5,869 nucleotides of DNA. Source: Candidatus Aminicenantota bacterium. Lineage in GTDB: Bacteria > Acidobacteriota > Aminicenantia > Aminicenantales > Saccharicenantaceae. The stretch is from the NCBI GenBank assembly GCA_022867105.1, contig JALHVH010000175.1:1-5869 (forward strand), written 5' to 3'. The translations under genes and the position numbers were made by a program. How positions within the stretch are numbered: the first letter of the stretch is position 1; each line of letters starts with the position of its first letter. The notes beneath the pieces were generated by a model that was not told the origin of the DNA, searched no databases, and saw only the letters and a list, made by a program, of their open reading frames with translations. Below are positions 1 to 5,732 of the stretch, piece by piece.

Positions 1-214
1 CCGCCACCTCCTTCTCTGCGACAAGCAGGAGGTCTTGGGGGAACTCATGAATCCCCATCTCATCAAGGTCGATTGCGACGACGACCTGAAGACCGTGGCC
101 GAGCTGTTCGCGAAGTACAAGTTCATCGAGCTTCCCGTAGTGGACAAAGAGAACGCCCTCCAGGGGATCATCACCCTTCAGGACATCGTGAAGGCCAAAC
201 CCGAGGAGCTGTGA
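1..214 (+). CDS. C-terminal end of a MgtE-type CBS-domain protein (5' end outside window)
   Basis: Seventy residues are visible, read from base 2 to the TGA at 212-214. They begin RHLLLCDKQEVLGELM, which matches the joint between the two CBS domains of MgtE magnesium transporters (LR-D-LLLA...V-DIM). A complete second CBS half follows, with ELPVVD near the middle and GIITLQDIV at the end. In full-length MgtE this point leads into a membrane domain of about 180 residues; here the protein stops seven residues after DIV, so no membrane domain is attached. In MgtE the N domain and CBS pair bind Mg2+ in the cytosol and close the pore. I infer a soluble regulator or sensor, possibly acting on the transporter encoded 16 bases downstream, with which it is probably co-transcribed. 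The upstream domains cannot be seen, so it could also be another CBS protein. The CBS call is firm; the MgtE type is likely. Confidence 0.75.
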   Translation, partial: RHLLLCDKQEVLGELMNPHLIKVDCDDDLKTVAELFAKYKFIELPVVDKENALQGIITLQDIVKAKPEEL

Positions 215-230
215 AGGAAAGAGGAGCGCG

Positions 231-1472
231 ATGAGGGGATTCAACCTGAAGCGCCGTTGGAAAGGCTTCCTCCTTTTTATGGCCGTGGCGGGACCTGGGA
301 TCATCACCTCCAACGTCGACAACGACGCCGGCGGCATCGCCACCTACTCCATGGCCGGCTCGCACTTCGGCTACAACCTCCTTTGGTCGCTCATCCCCAT
401 CATGGTCGCCCTGGTCATCATCCAGGAGATGAGCGCCCGCATGGGGGTCGTAACCGGCAAGGGGCTGTCGGACCTCATCCGGGAGCGCTTCGGGGTCAAG
501 GTCACGGTCTACGTCCTCATAGGGGTCGTCCTGACCAATTTCGGCAACGTCATCGCTGAATTCGCCGGGATCGCCTCCAGCCTGGAGATCTTTCACATTT
601 CCAAGTATGTGTCCGTGCCGGTCGGCGCGGTCCTGGTCTGGCTCCTCGTGGTCAAAGGGACCTACAGGTCCGTGGAAAAGATCTTCCTCTACGCCTGCCT
701 GTTCTACTTCACCTACATCATTTCCGGGTTCCTTTCCCGTCCGGATTGGGGGGAGATCGGGAAGAGCCTGGTCCAGCCGGAGTTCGATTTCTCCTCGGGC
801 CGGCTGGGGATGATCATCGGCCTCGTCGGGACGACGATCGCGCCCTGGATGCAGTTCTACCTTCAAGCCTCGATCGTCGAGAAGAACGTCATGACCAAGG
901 ACTACAAGAACTCCCGCCTAGACGTCATCTTCGGGAGCATCGTCGTGACCGTCGTCGCCGGATTCATCGTTCTGACCTGTGCGGCGACTCTGTTCAAGGC
1001 CGGGATCCGGGTGGAGACGGCCGCCGACGCCGCCCTGGCCCTCAAGCCGCTGGCCGGGAAGTACTGCTCGGCCCTCTTTGCCTTCGGCCTCCTCAACGCC
1101 TCGCTCTTCGCGGCCTCGATCCTTCCCCTGTCCACGGCCTTCCTCGTCTGCGAGGGCATGGGATGGGAGAACGGGGTCAACAAGAAATTCTCCGAGGCGC
1201 CGCAATTCTACGGACTCTACTCCCTCCTCATCTTCCTCGGCGCCGGGATCATCCTCCTCCCCAGGATCCCCCTGTTCTCGGTCATGTACATCTCCCAGAT
1301 CGTCAACGGCATCGTCCTGCCGGCGATCCTCATCTTCATGCTTCTCCTCATTAATAATAAGAAACTCATGGGCGAATACGCCAACAAGCGGACCTACAAC
1401 ATCATCTCCTGGGCCACCGTCGCCGTCCTGACCGTGCTCACCGTCACGTATGTCGTGAGCCTCGTTACCTGA
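231..1472 (+). CDS. NRAMP-superfamily (SLC11) divalent metal transporter, NRMT-like, probably Mg2+/Mn2+
   Basis: A 413-residue inner-membrane protein with about 11 hydrophobic helices, roughly at 12-40, 46-67, 90-115, 127-142, 148-168, 191-216, 231-255, 280-305, 325-345, 348-375 and 388-411. The fold is recognisable from GPGIITSNVDNDAGGIATYS in helix 1, AGSHFGYNLLW, IAEFAG in helix 3, TTIAPW in helix 6 and SQIVNGIVLP in helix 10. By eye alignment to classical NRAMPs, the helix-1 DPGN motif is DAGG (Asp32 kept, Asn to Gly35). The helix-6 MPH is APW (Met to Ala204, His to Trp206). The helix-10 Gln is Val362, and the first helix-3 acid is Val107, while Glu110 is kept. Loss of the methionine and of proton-path residues fits the NRAMP-related magnesium transporter clade rather than MntH. 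A GAGGAG Shine-Dalgarno sits at 221-226, four bases before the ATG. The gene follows a CBS-protein gene by 16 bases. The family is certain; the substrate is inferred. Confidence 0.93.
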   Translation: MRGFNLKRRWKGFLLFMAVAGPGIITSNVDNDAGGIATYSMAGSHFGYNLLWSLIPIMVALVIIQEMSARMGVVTGKGLSDLIRERFGVKVTVYVLIGVVLTNFGNVIAEFAGIASSLEIFHISKYVSVPVGAVLVWLLVVKGTYRSVEKIFLYACLFYFTYIISGFLSRPDWGEIGKSLVQPEFDFSSGRLGMIIGLVGTTIAPWMQFYLQASIVEKNVMTKDYKNSRLDVIFGSIVVTVVAGFIVLTCAATLFKAGIRVETAADAALALKPLAGKYCSALFAFGLLNASLFAASILPLSTAFLVCEGMGWENGVNKKFSEAPQFYGLYSLLIFLGAGIILLPRIPLFSVMYISQIVNGIVLPAILIFMLLLINNKKLMGEYANKRTYNIISWATVAVLTVLTVTYVVSLVT

Positions 1473-1574
1473 CCTATCCCGTTCTCCGCTTCATTCCCCG
1501 CGCCTGAATTCCTTCTCACACGAAAAGCATGGCTGCCAGAAAGCCGCGCGAAATGGAAGAGGCCCGGGAAGATA

Positions 1575-1583
1575 TGCTATAAT
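1575..1583 (+). promoter_or_regulatory. Extended -10 promoter for the FmdB-family gene
   Basis: TGC followed by a perfect TATAAT (1578-1583) forms an extended -10 element in an otherwise GC-rich gap. The best -35 candidate at about 18 bases upstream (TGGAAG, 1554-1559) matches only three of six consensus bases, as is common for extended -10 promoters. The predicted transcription start is near 1589-1591, giving a leader of about 22 bases before the ATG at 1613. That leader has no clear Shine-Dalgarno. The rest of the 1473-1612 gap shows no convincing terminator for the upstream transporter gene; only a weak GGCT/AGCC pairing (1531-1545) was seen. Confidence 0.6.
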
Positions 1584-1612
1584 AGGCGTCCTTATTCAAG
1601 TCGAGAACGAAC

Positions 1613-1885
1613 ATGCCTATTCATGAGTATAAATGCAAGAAATGCGGGGCCCGCATCGAAGCCCTGCAGAAGGTCAGGGACAAGCCTCTCCAGAAATGCC
1701 GGAAGTGCGGCGGCGCCCTCGAGAAGCTGATCTCGTCGCCCGCCATCCAGTTCAAAGGCTCGGGCTTCTATATCACAGACTACCCCCAGAAGAACATCAC
1801 GGACAAGGAAGACAAGCCCAAGGAAAAGCCCGAAAAACCCAAGGAAACGCCGGCCAAGGACACTCCCCCCGCCACGAGCACATAG
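1613..1885 (+). CDS. FmdB-family zinc-ribbon protein
   Basis: A 90-residue protein opening MPIHEYKCKKCG, the typical start of the FmdB family (CxxC...CxxC...SSS type). Cys8/Cys11 and Cys29/Cys32 form the two zinc-knuckle pairs. They are followed by GGALEKLISSPAIQFKGSGFYITDY, the family's conserved serine/aromatic stretch. From about residue 60 the chain is a charged, low-complexity tail rich in Lys, Pro and Glu, probably disordered. The family takes its name from a putative regulator of formamidase genes in a methylotroph, but the general role of these small proteins is not established, and the neighbours here suggest no amide metabolism. The start is fixed by the conserved N-terminus. The gene appears to have its own promoter and is separated from waaF by 55 bases, so it may be monocistronic or a read-through leader gene of the next operon. 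Confidence 0.92.
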   Translation: MPIHEYKCKKCGARIEALQKVRDKPLQKCRKCGGALEKLISSPAIQFKGSGFYITDYPQKNITDKEDKPKEKPEKPKETPAKDTPPATST

Positions 1886-1922
1886 ACAGGCGAACTCTTC
1901 TTATGGTCCTATCTAGCCTGTC
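1885..1922 (+). repeat. Short inverted repeat between the FmdB-family gene and waaF
   Basis: GACAGGC (1885-1891) and GCCTGTC (1916-1922) are perfect 7-base inverted arms around a 24-base loop. The left arm region (TAGACAGG, 1883-1890) can alternatively pair, with one mismatch, to CCTATCTA (1908-1915), so two mutually exclusive hairpins are possible. No T-tract follows, so it is not a standard intrinsic terminator. It lies just upstream of the putative waaF -10 and could be an operator or simply chance. Confidence 0.3.
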
Positions 1923-1933
1923 CAGCTCTCCTA

Positions 1934-1942
1934 TGTTAAAAT
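1934..1942 (+). promoter_or_regulatory. Putative extended -10 promoter of the waaF-gmhB-rel operon
   Basis: TGT followed by TAAAAT (1937-1942, one mismatch from TATAAT) resembles the extended -10 upstream of the FmdB-family gene; the two share TATGYTAWAAT. No good -35 was found 16-18 bases upstream. The element overlaps the first possible ATG of waaF (1941). If it is used, transcription would begin around 1948-1950, at or next to the in-frame ATG at 1950, giving a leaderless message. There is no other obvious promoter in the 55-base gap. Confidence 0.45.
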
Positions 1943-2951
1943 GCCGGTGATGAAGATCGTCGTCCGGATGCCCAACTGGATCGGGGACGCCGTCATGGCC
2001 CTGCCGGTCCTGAAGGCGCTCCAGGCCAACTTCCCCCGGGCCGAGCTTTGGGCCGCCGCCAGGGAATGGGTCGGAGACCTTTTCTCTCCTTGGCACGGGA
2101 TCAAGGGGCTTGTTCCGCTCCCCGCGGTCCGCGATCTGAAGAGCCTGCGCGAAGCGAGCTCCAGGCTCAAGGAACACGGGTTCGACGCCGGGCTCCTCCT
2201 GACCAATTCCTTTTCATCGGCCCTCGTCTTCCGCTTGGCCGGGATCCCGGAGCGTTGGGGATACGCCCGGGACGGACGGGGCCTTCTCCTGTCGCGGAGC
2301 GTCCCCCTGAAGAAAGGAGGCGAGACCCGCCGCCAGACGGACTACTACAGAGACCTCCTTGCGGGCCTCGGGATCGAGGCCCCGGCCGGGACGATCGACC
2401 TGCATCTCTCCGAAGAAGAAAAGGCCGCCGCCGAAAAAGCGATAACCGAAGCCGGGCGCGATCCGGCCCGCCCTCTCGTCGTCCTCAATCCCGGGGCCGC
2501 CTTCGGCCCGGCCAAAAGATGGCCGGCCGAAAGGTTCGCCGGTCTCGCCCGCCTGTTCCAAGCGAGAAAGAACGCCGAAATCCTTCTCGTCGGCGCGGCC
2601 GGAGAAGCCGATATCGCCGCGGCCATCGCTTCCGGACTGGAGAGGAAGCCGCTCGACCTTACGGGGAAGACGAACCTGCGCCAACTCATGGGCCTCATCA
2701 GCCTGGGCCGCGTTTTCGTGACCAACGACACCGGCCCCATGCATATCGCCGGCGCTCTCGGCGTTCCCGTCGTCGCCATCTTCGGCCCGACCGACCCGAA
2801 GGCGACCGGCCCCTCCCGGCGGCCTTCCGTGGTCCTGAAAAAGGACGTCCCATGCTGGCCCTGCACCTACCGATCCTGCCCTTACGACCACCGGTGCATG
2901 ACCGGGATAGGGCCCGAGGAGGTCTTCTCGGCGGCCGAAGGGTTCCTATGA
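1941..2951 (+). CDS. waaF: ADP-heptose:LPS heptosyltransferase II (GT9 family)
   Basis: A 336-residue cytosolic or membrane-associated glycosyltransferase that adds the second L-glycero-D-manno-heptose to the LPS inner core from ADP-heptose. Residues 4-20 (MKIVVRMPNWIGDAVMA) carry the GT9 N-terminal loop, with Asp16 at the position of the catalytic acid. NPGAAFGPAKRWP at 183-195 and NDTGPMHIAGALGVPVVAIFGPTDP at 262-286 are the nucleotide-sugar site of the C-terminal Rossmann half. The ending CWPCTYRSCPYDHRCM (305-320) is the cysteine-bearing tail seen in many heptosyltransferase II proteins. Length is normal. ATG 1941, GTG 1947 and ATG 1950 are all possible starts; no Shine-Dalgarno is visible, and the -10 overlapping ATG 1941 favours ATG 1950. 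The stop overlaps the gmhB start as ATGA. WaaC (heptosyltransferase I) is the main alternative, but the motifs suit WaaF better. Confidence 0.92.
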   Translation: MPVMKIVVRMPNWIGDAVMALPVLKALQANFPRAELWAAAREWVGDLFSPWHGIKGLVPLPAVRDLKSLREASSRLKEHGFDAGLLLTNSFSSALVFRLAGIPERWGYARDGRGLLLSRSVPLKKGGETRRQTDYYRDLLAGLGIEAPAGTIDLHLSEEEKAAAEKAITEAGRDPARPLVVLNPGAAFGPAKRWPAERFAGLARLFQARKNAEILLVGAAGEADIAAAIASGLERKPLDLTGKTNLRQLMGLISLGRVFVTNDTGPMHIAGALGVPVVAIFGPTDPKATGPSRRPSVVLKKDVPCWPCTYRSCPYDHRCMTGIGPEEVFSAAEGFL

Positions 2952-3559
2952 ACAAACGCCGGGTGGTCTTTCTGGACAGGGACGGGACGATCAACGAGGA
3001 CGTCGGTTACCCCGGGCGCTACGACCAGGTCCGCATCTACCCCTACAGTTTCGAGGCGGTCCGGAGGATCAACGAAGCCGGCCTCGCGGCCGTCGTCATC
3101 ACCAACCAGTCCGGGGTCGGCCGGGGCTTCTTCACGGAGGATGACCTCCGCGTCGTCCATGAAAAGATGGCGAAGGCTTTCCAGGCCGAAAACGCGCGCC
3201 TGGACGGCATCTTTTACTGCCCCCATTTTATCTCTTCGGCCTCGCCCGAATCGGGCGTCGACTGCGCCTGCCGCAAGCCGTTCCCGGGAATGGCCTTGAA
3301 GGCACGGGAGGCCCTCGACCTCGACCTCGAAGGTTCCTACATGGTCGGCGACAAGGTCGAGGACATCCGGTTCGGACTGGCGATCGGGGCAACGCCCGTA
3401 TTGGTCCTCACGGGGTACGGCCGCGGCTCCCTCGCCAAGCTCAAGGATGAGGGCCTCGAGCCGGCCTACGCCGCCCCCGATCTCCTGGACGCCGTGCAGT
3501 GGATCCTCCGCCGCGAGAAGGCGCGCCGGGAGAGGGAAAACGTCCGTGATCCGCTTTGA
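2948..3559 (+). CDS. gmhB: D-glycero-D-manno-heptose-1,7-bisphosphate 7-phosphatase (HAD family)
   Basis: A 203-residue cytosolic phosphatase that removes the 7-phosphate from heptose bisphosphate, a step on the path to ADP-heptose, the donor used by the product of the preceding gene. HAD motif I is FLDRDGTIN with Asp10 (nucleophile) and Asp12 (acid/base). Motif II is TNQSG (52-56). Lys110 in CRKP is motif III, and GDKVED (134-139) with Asp135 and Asp139 is motif IV. The GmhB zinc loop is intact: Cys91-x-His93 and Cys106-x-Cys108. It is slightly longer than E. coli GmhB (191 residues) because of a charged C-terminal tail. The ATG at 2948 overlaps the waaF stop as ATGA, with GAAGGG about five bases upstream, so translation is probably coupled. 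Histidinol-phosphatase is a related HAD activity, but the neighbouring heptosyltransferase supports GmhB. The beta anomer (LPS) is expected; the sequence alone does not prove it. Confidence 0.92.
   Translation: MNKRRVVFLDRDGTINEDVGYPGRYDQVRIYPYSFEAVRRINEAGLAAVVITNQSGVGRGFFTEDDLRVVHEKMAKAFQAENARLDGIFYCPHFISSASPESGVDCACRKPFPGMALKAREALDLDLEGSYMVGDKVEDIRFGLAIGATPVLVLTGYGRGSLAKLKDEGLEPAYAAPDLLDAVQWILRREKARRERENVRDPL
3528..3536 (+). promoter_or_regulatory. Ribosome binding site that sets the GTG start of rel
   Basis: The purine-rich GGGAGAGGG lies inside the end of gmhB, nine bases before the GTG at 3546. The open frame continues 33 codons upstream to an ATG at 3447, but that stretch reads as an out-of-frame copy of gmhB and has no resemblance to Rel. 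Rel homology begins right after the GTG. Confidence 0.65.
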
Positions 3560-5702
3560 CGACATCCTCGAGAAGGTTTCGCCCCGCCTCGGTGAAAAGG
3601 ACACGGTTGTCCTTCAGAAAGCCTACGTCTTCGCGGCCCGGGCCCATAAAGGACAGGTCCGGCGCTCCGGAGAGCCCTATTTAGGCCACCCCCTCGAGGT
3701 CACCGCCATGCTGGCCGACATGAACCTCGACAAAACCACCCTCGTCGCCGGCCTCCTCCACGACGTCCTCGAGGACACGGACGTGACCGCAGCCGAGATC
3801 AAAGAGGCCTTCGGCAAGGAGGTCGCGGCCCTGGTCGAAGGCGTGACGAAGATCAGCCGCCTCCAGGAGGCCTCGCCCGAGGCCCGGCGCGCCGAGACGA
3901 TCCGCAAGATCATCCTAGCCATGACCGACGACCTTCGGGTCATCTTCATCAAGCTGGTCGACCGGATCCACAACCTCAAGACCCTCAAGTTCCTGGACGG
4001 GGAGAAGCAGAAACAGATCGCCCGGGAGACCCTCGAGATCTACGCCCCTATCGCCAACCGGCTGGGCATGGGAAGGATCCGGGCCGAGCTTGAAGACCTG
4101 TCCTTCTCCTATGTCGCCCCGGATGAGTATCGCAGGGTGGTCTCGCTGGTCGGGCCCCAGATGAAGACGGCCGAGAAGGATACCCGGCAGTTCCGGAAGA
4201 CGCTCGAAGGCCTGATGAAGGAGAACGGCATCCCGGCGGAGATCCAGGTCCGGATCAAACGGCTCTACAGCGTCTGGAGCAAAATGAAGCGGCGGGACAT
4301 CGGGTTCGACCAGGTCTATGACTTCATGGCCCTTCGGCTCATCACGGACTCGGTCAAGAATTGTTACGCCGCTCTGGGCATCATCCACCAGCACTGGCCC
4401 CACCTGCCCCAGCGGTTCCGCGACTTCATCGCCATGCCCAAGCCCAACCTCTACCAGGCCCTCCACACGACCGTGATCACCGAGGAGAAGAAGACGTTCG
4501 AGGTCCAGGTCCGGACGAAGGAGATGCACGGCCTGGCCGAGGAGGGGATCTCCGCCCATTGGAAGTACAAGGAGGGCGCCCCCCAGGACCTGATGAAGGA
4601 CGACAAACGCCTGCATTGGCTGAGGGAGATGGCCGCCCTCTACGAGGAGCAGAAGAACCCCCGGGAATTCCTGAAGAACCTGAAGACCAACCTCATCCCC
4701 GATGAGGTCTACGTCTTTACGCCTAAGGGGAAGGTCGTGAGCCTGCCCCCTGGGGCGACCGCTCTCGATTTCGCCTTCAAGATCCACACGGAGATCGGTC
4801 TTCACGCCTCGGGAGCGAGGATCAACGGGGGCCTCGTCACCCTGAAGGCGCCCCTCAAGACCGGGGACATCGTGGAGATCATCACCTCGTCGGAGAAAAC
4901 CCCCAACCGGAGCTGGCTCAGAGCAGCCGCGACCTCCGATGCCCGGCACCAGATCAAACGCTGGTTGAACGCCAGGAGCCGGGCCAAGAGCCTCCTCCTG
5001 GGAAAGAAGCTCTGGGAGAGGGCGCTCGGGAAATACGAGCTCCCCGCAGAGCTGAAAAAAGAAGAGAACCTGCTCCGTCGCCTGTCCGAGGTCCTGAACA
5101 AAAGGATCGGGACCATGAACGAGTTCTACCGGCACGCCGGGATGGGCAAGGTCGTCATCGACAAGCCTTTCATGGAGAGGCTGTCCCCCGCCTCCGGGAT
5201 ACCGCCGAGGAGGAAGGCGACGTTCCTCGAGCGCGTGGTCTCCAAGGTCACCAGGAAGCCGTCTCCCGGCATCCTGGTCAAAAGTCTGGACGACCCGACG
5301 ATCAGCCTGGCCAAGTGCTGCTCCCCCATAAAGGGAGAGCCCGTGACTGGCTATATCACCGTCGGCAAGGGGATCACGGTCCACTCGTTGCGCTGCCCCC
5401 TGGTCAGCAAAGAGGTTCTGGACGGCCAGAGGATGGTGGAGGTGGCCTGGGACGATTCCTTTGAGGGGCCTTTCAAGGCGAAGCTCCTCATTCGGGCCGT
5501 GGACTCCCCCGGGGTGCTGGCCAAGGTCGCGACCCTCATCGCCCAGCTCGACGGCAACATCACCAAGGCCGAGATCGCGGTCTTCGCCGACGGCCGGGCG
5601 AACCTCAACCTGGAGTTGGTCATCCGTGACATCCGTCACCTGGACGGGATCTTAGAGGGGTTGGGACAAGTAAAGGAGATCTCTTCGGCGGAAAGGATCT
5701 GA
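3546..5702 (+). CDS. rel: Bifunctional (p)ppGpp synthetase/hydrolase (Rel)
   Basis: A 718-residue long RelA/SpoT homologue, full length for the family, which makes and degrades (p)ppGpp in the stringent response. Numbering is from GTG 3546. The HD hydrolase (about 20-190) keeps Arg39, His48, His72-Asp73, Glu76-Asp77 and Asp139/Asn143 (LVDRIHN), so it should be active. The synthetase (about 225-340) keeps YSVWSKM, Asp259 (YDFMALR), Tyr303-Gln304 and Glu319 in FEVQVRTKEMH. The RXKD position reads RFRD (290-293), basic as in bifunctional enzymes, unlike the EFDD of E. coli RelA. TGS is about 386-449, a zinc-finger-like domain has Cys591, Cys592, His613 and Cys617, and a C-terminal ACT covers about 641-718. 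In TGS the tRNA-contacting histidine appears displaced (GLH for GHR at 418-420). The start overlaps gmhB by 14 bases, so it is probably the last gene of the waaF operon. Confidence 0.96.
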   Translation: MIRFDDILEKVSPRLGEKDTVVLQKAYVFAARAHKGQVRRSGEPYLGHPLEVTAMLADMNLDKTTLVAGLLHDVLEDTDVTAAEIKEAFGKEVAALVEGVTKISRLQEASPEARRAETIRKIILAMTDDLRVIFIKLVDRIHNLKTLKFLDGEKQKQIARETLEIYAPIANRLGMGRIRAELEDLSFSYVAPDEYRRVVSLVGPQMKTAEKDTRQFRKTLEGLMKENGIPAEIQVRIKRLYSVWSKMKRRDIGFDQVYDFMALRLITDSVKNCYAALGIIHQHWPHLPQRFRDFIAMPKPNLYQALHTTVITEEKKTFEVQVRTKEMHGLAEEGISAHWKYKEGAPQDLMKDDKRLHWLREMAALYEEQKNPREFLKNLKTNLIPDEVYVFTPKGKVVSLPPGATALDFAFKIHTEIGLHASGARINGGLVTLKAPLKTGDIVEIITSSEKTPNRSWLRAAATSDARHQIKRWLNARSRAKSLLLGKKLWERALGKYELPAELKKEENLLRRLSEVLNKRIGTMNEFYRHAGMGKVVIDKPFMERLSPASGIPPRRKATFLERVVSKVTRKPSPGILVKSLDDPTISLAKCCSPIKGEPVTGYITVGKGITVHSLRCPLVSKEVLDGQRMVEVAWDDSFEGPFKAKLLIRAVDSPGVLAKVATLIAQLDGNITKAEIAVFADGRANLNLELVIRDIRHLDGILEGLGQVKEISSAERI

Positions 5703-5707
5703 AGAGG

Positions 5708-5732
5708 GGTCCCTCAGTGGGCCTTGGGGACC
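5708..5732. terminator. Weak hairpin at the rel/rpmB convergence
   Basis: GGTCCC (5708-5713) can pair with GGGACC (5727-5732) around a loop of about 14 bases. It lies over the 11-base gap between the two stop codons and into the end of rpmB. No T-tract follows on either strand, so it is at best a poor intrinsic terminator. A further small stem, GGGGA/TCCCC (5726-5738), competes with it. Confidence 0.2.

Noticed and set aside
171..866. 231-codon minus-strand frame antisense to the NRAMP-like gene, and similar frames opposite waaF and gmhB
   Set aside because: They have biased, Asp/Gly/Arg-rich translations with no recognisable domain and are opposite well-conserved genes.
1350..1365. AT-rich patch inside the NRAMP-like gene
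   Set aside because: It simply encodes Ile-Asn-Asn-Lys-Lys at the cytosolic end of helix 10; there is no promoter structure around it and nothing downstream for it to serve.
2048..2947. Extension of the gmhB frame about 300 codons upstream through waaF
   Set aside because: The upstream part is Arg/Pro-rich out-of-frame waaF. GmhB homology starts exactly at the ATG at 2948, which has its own ribosome site.
3447..3545. Upstream ATG start for rel adding 33 residues
   Set aside because: The added residues are an out-of-frame reading of gmhB without Rel similarity. GTG 3546 has a good ribosome site and gives a standard Rel N-terminus.
3915..5639. 574-codon open frame on the minus strand, antisense to rel
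   Set aside because: It is a shadow of rel, made possible by high GC at third codon positions. The translation is a low-complexity mix of Asp, Gly, Leu, Pro and Arg with no family motif, and rel is fully conserved on the other strand.
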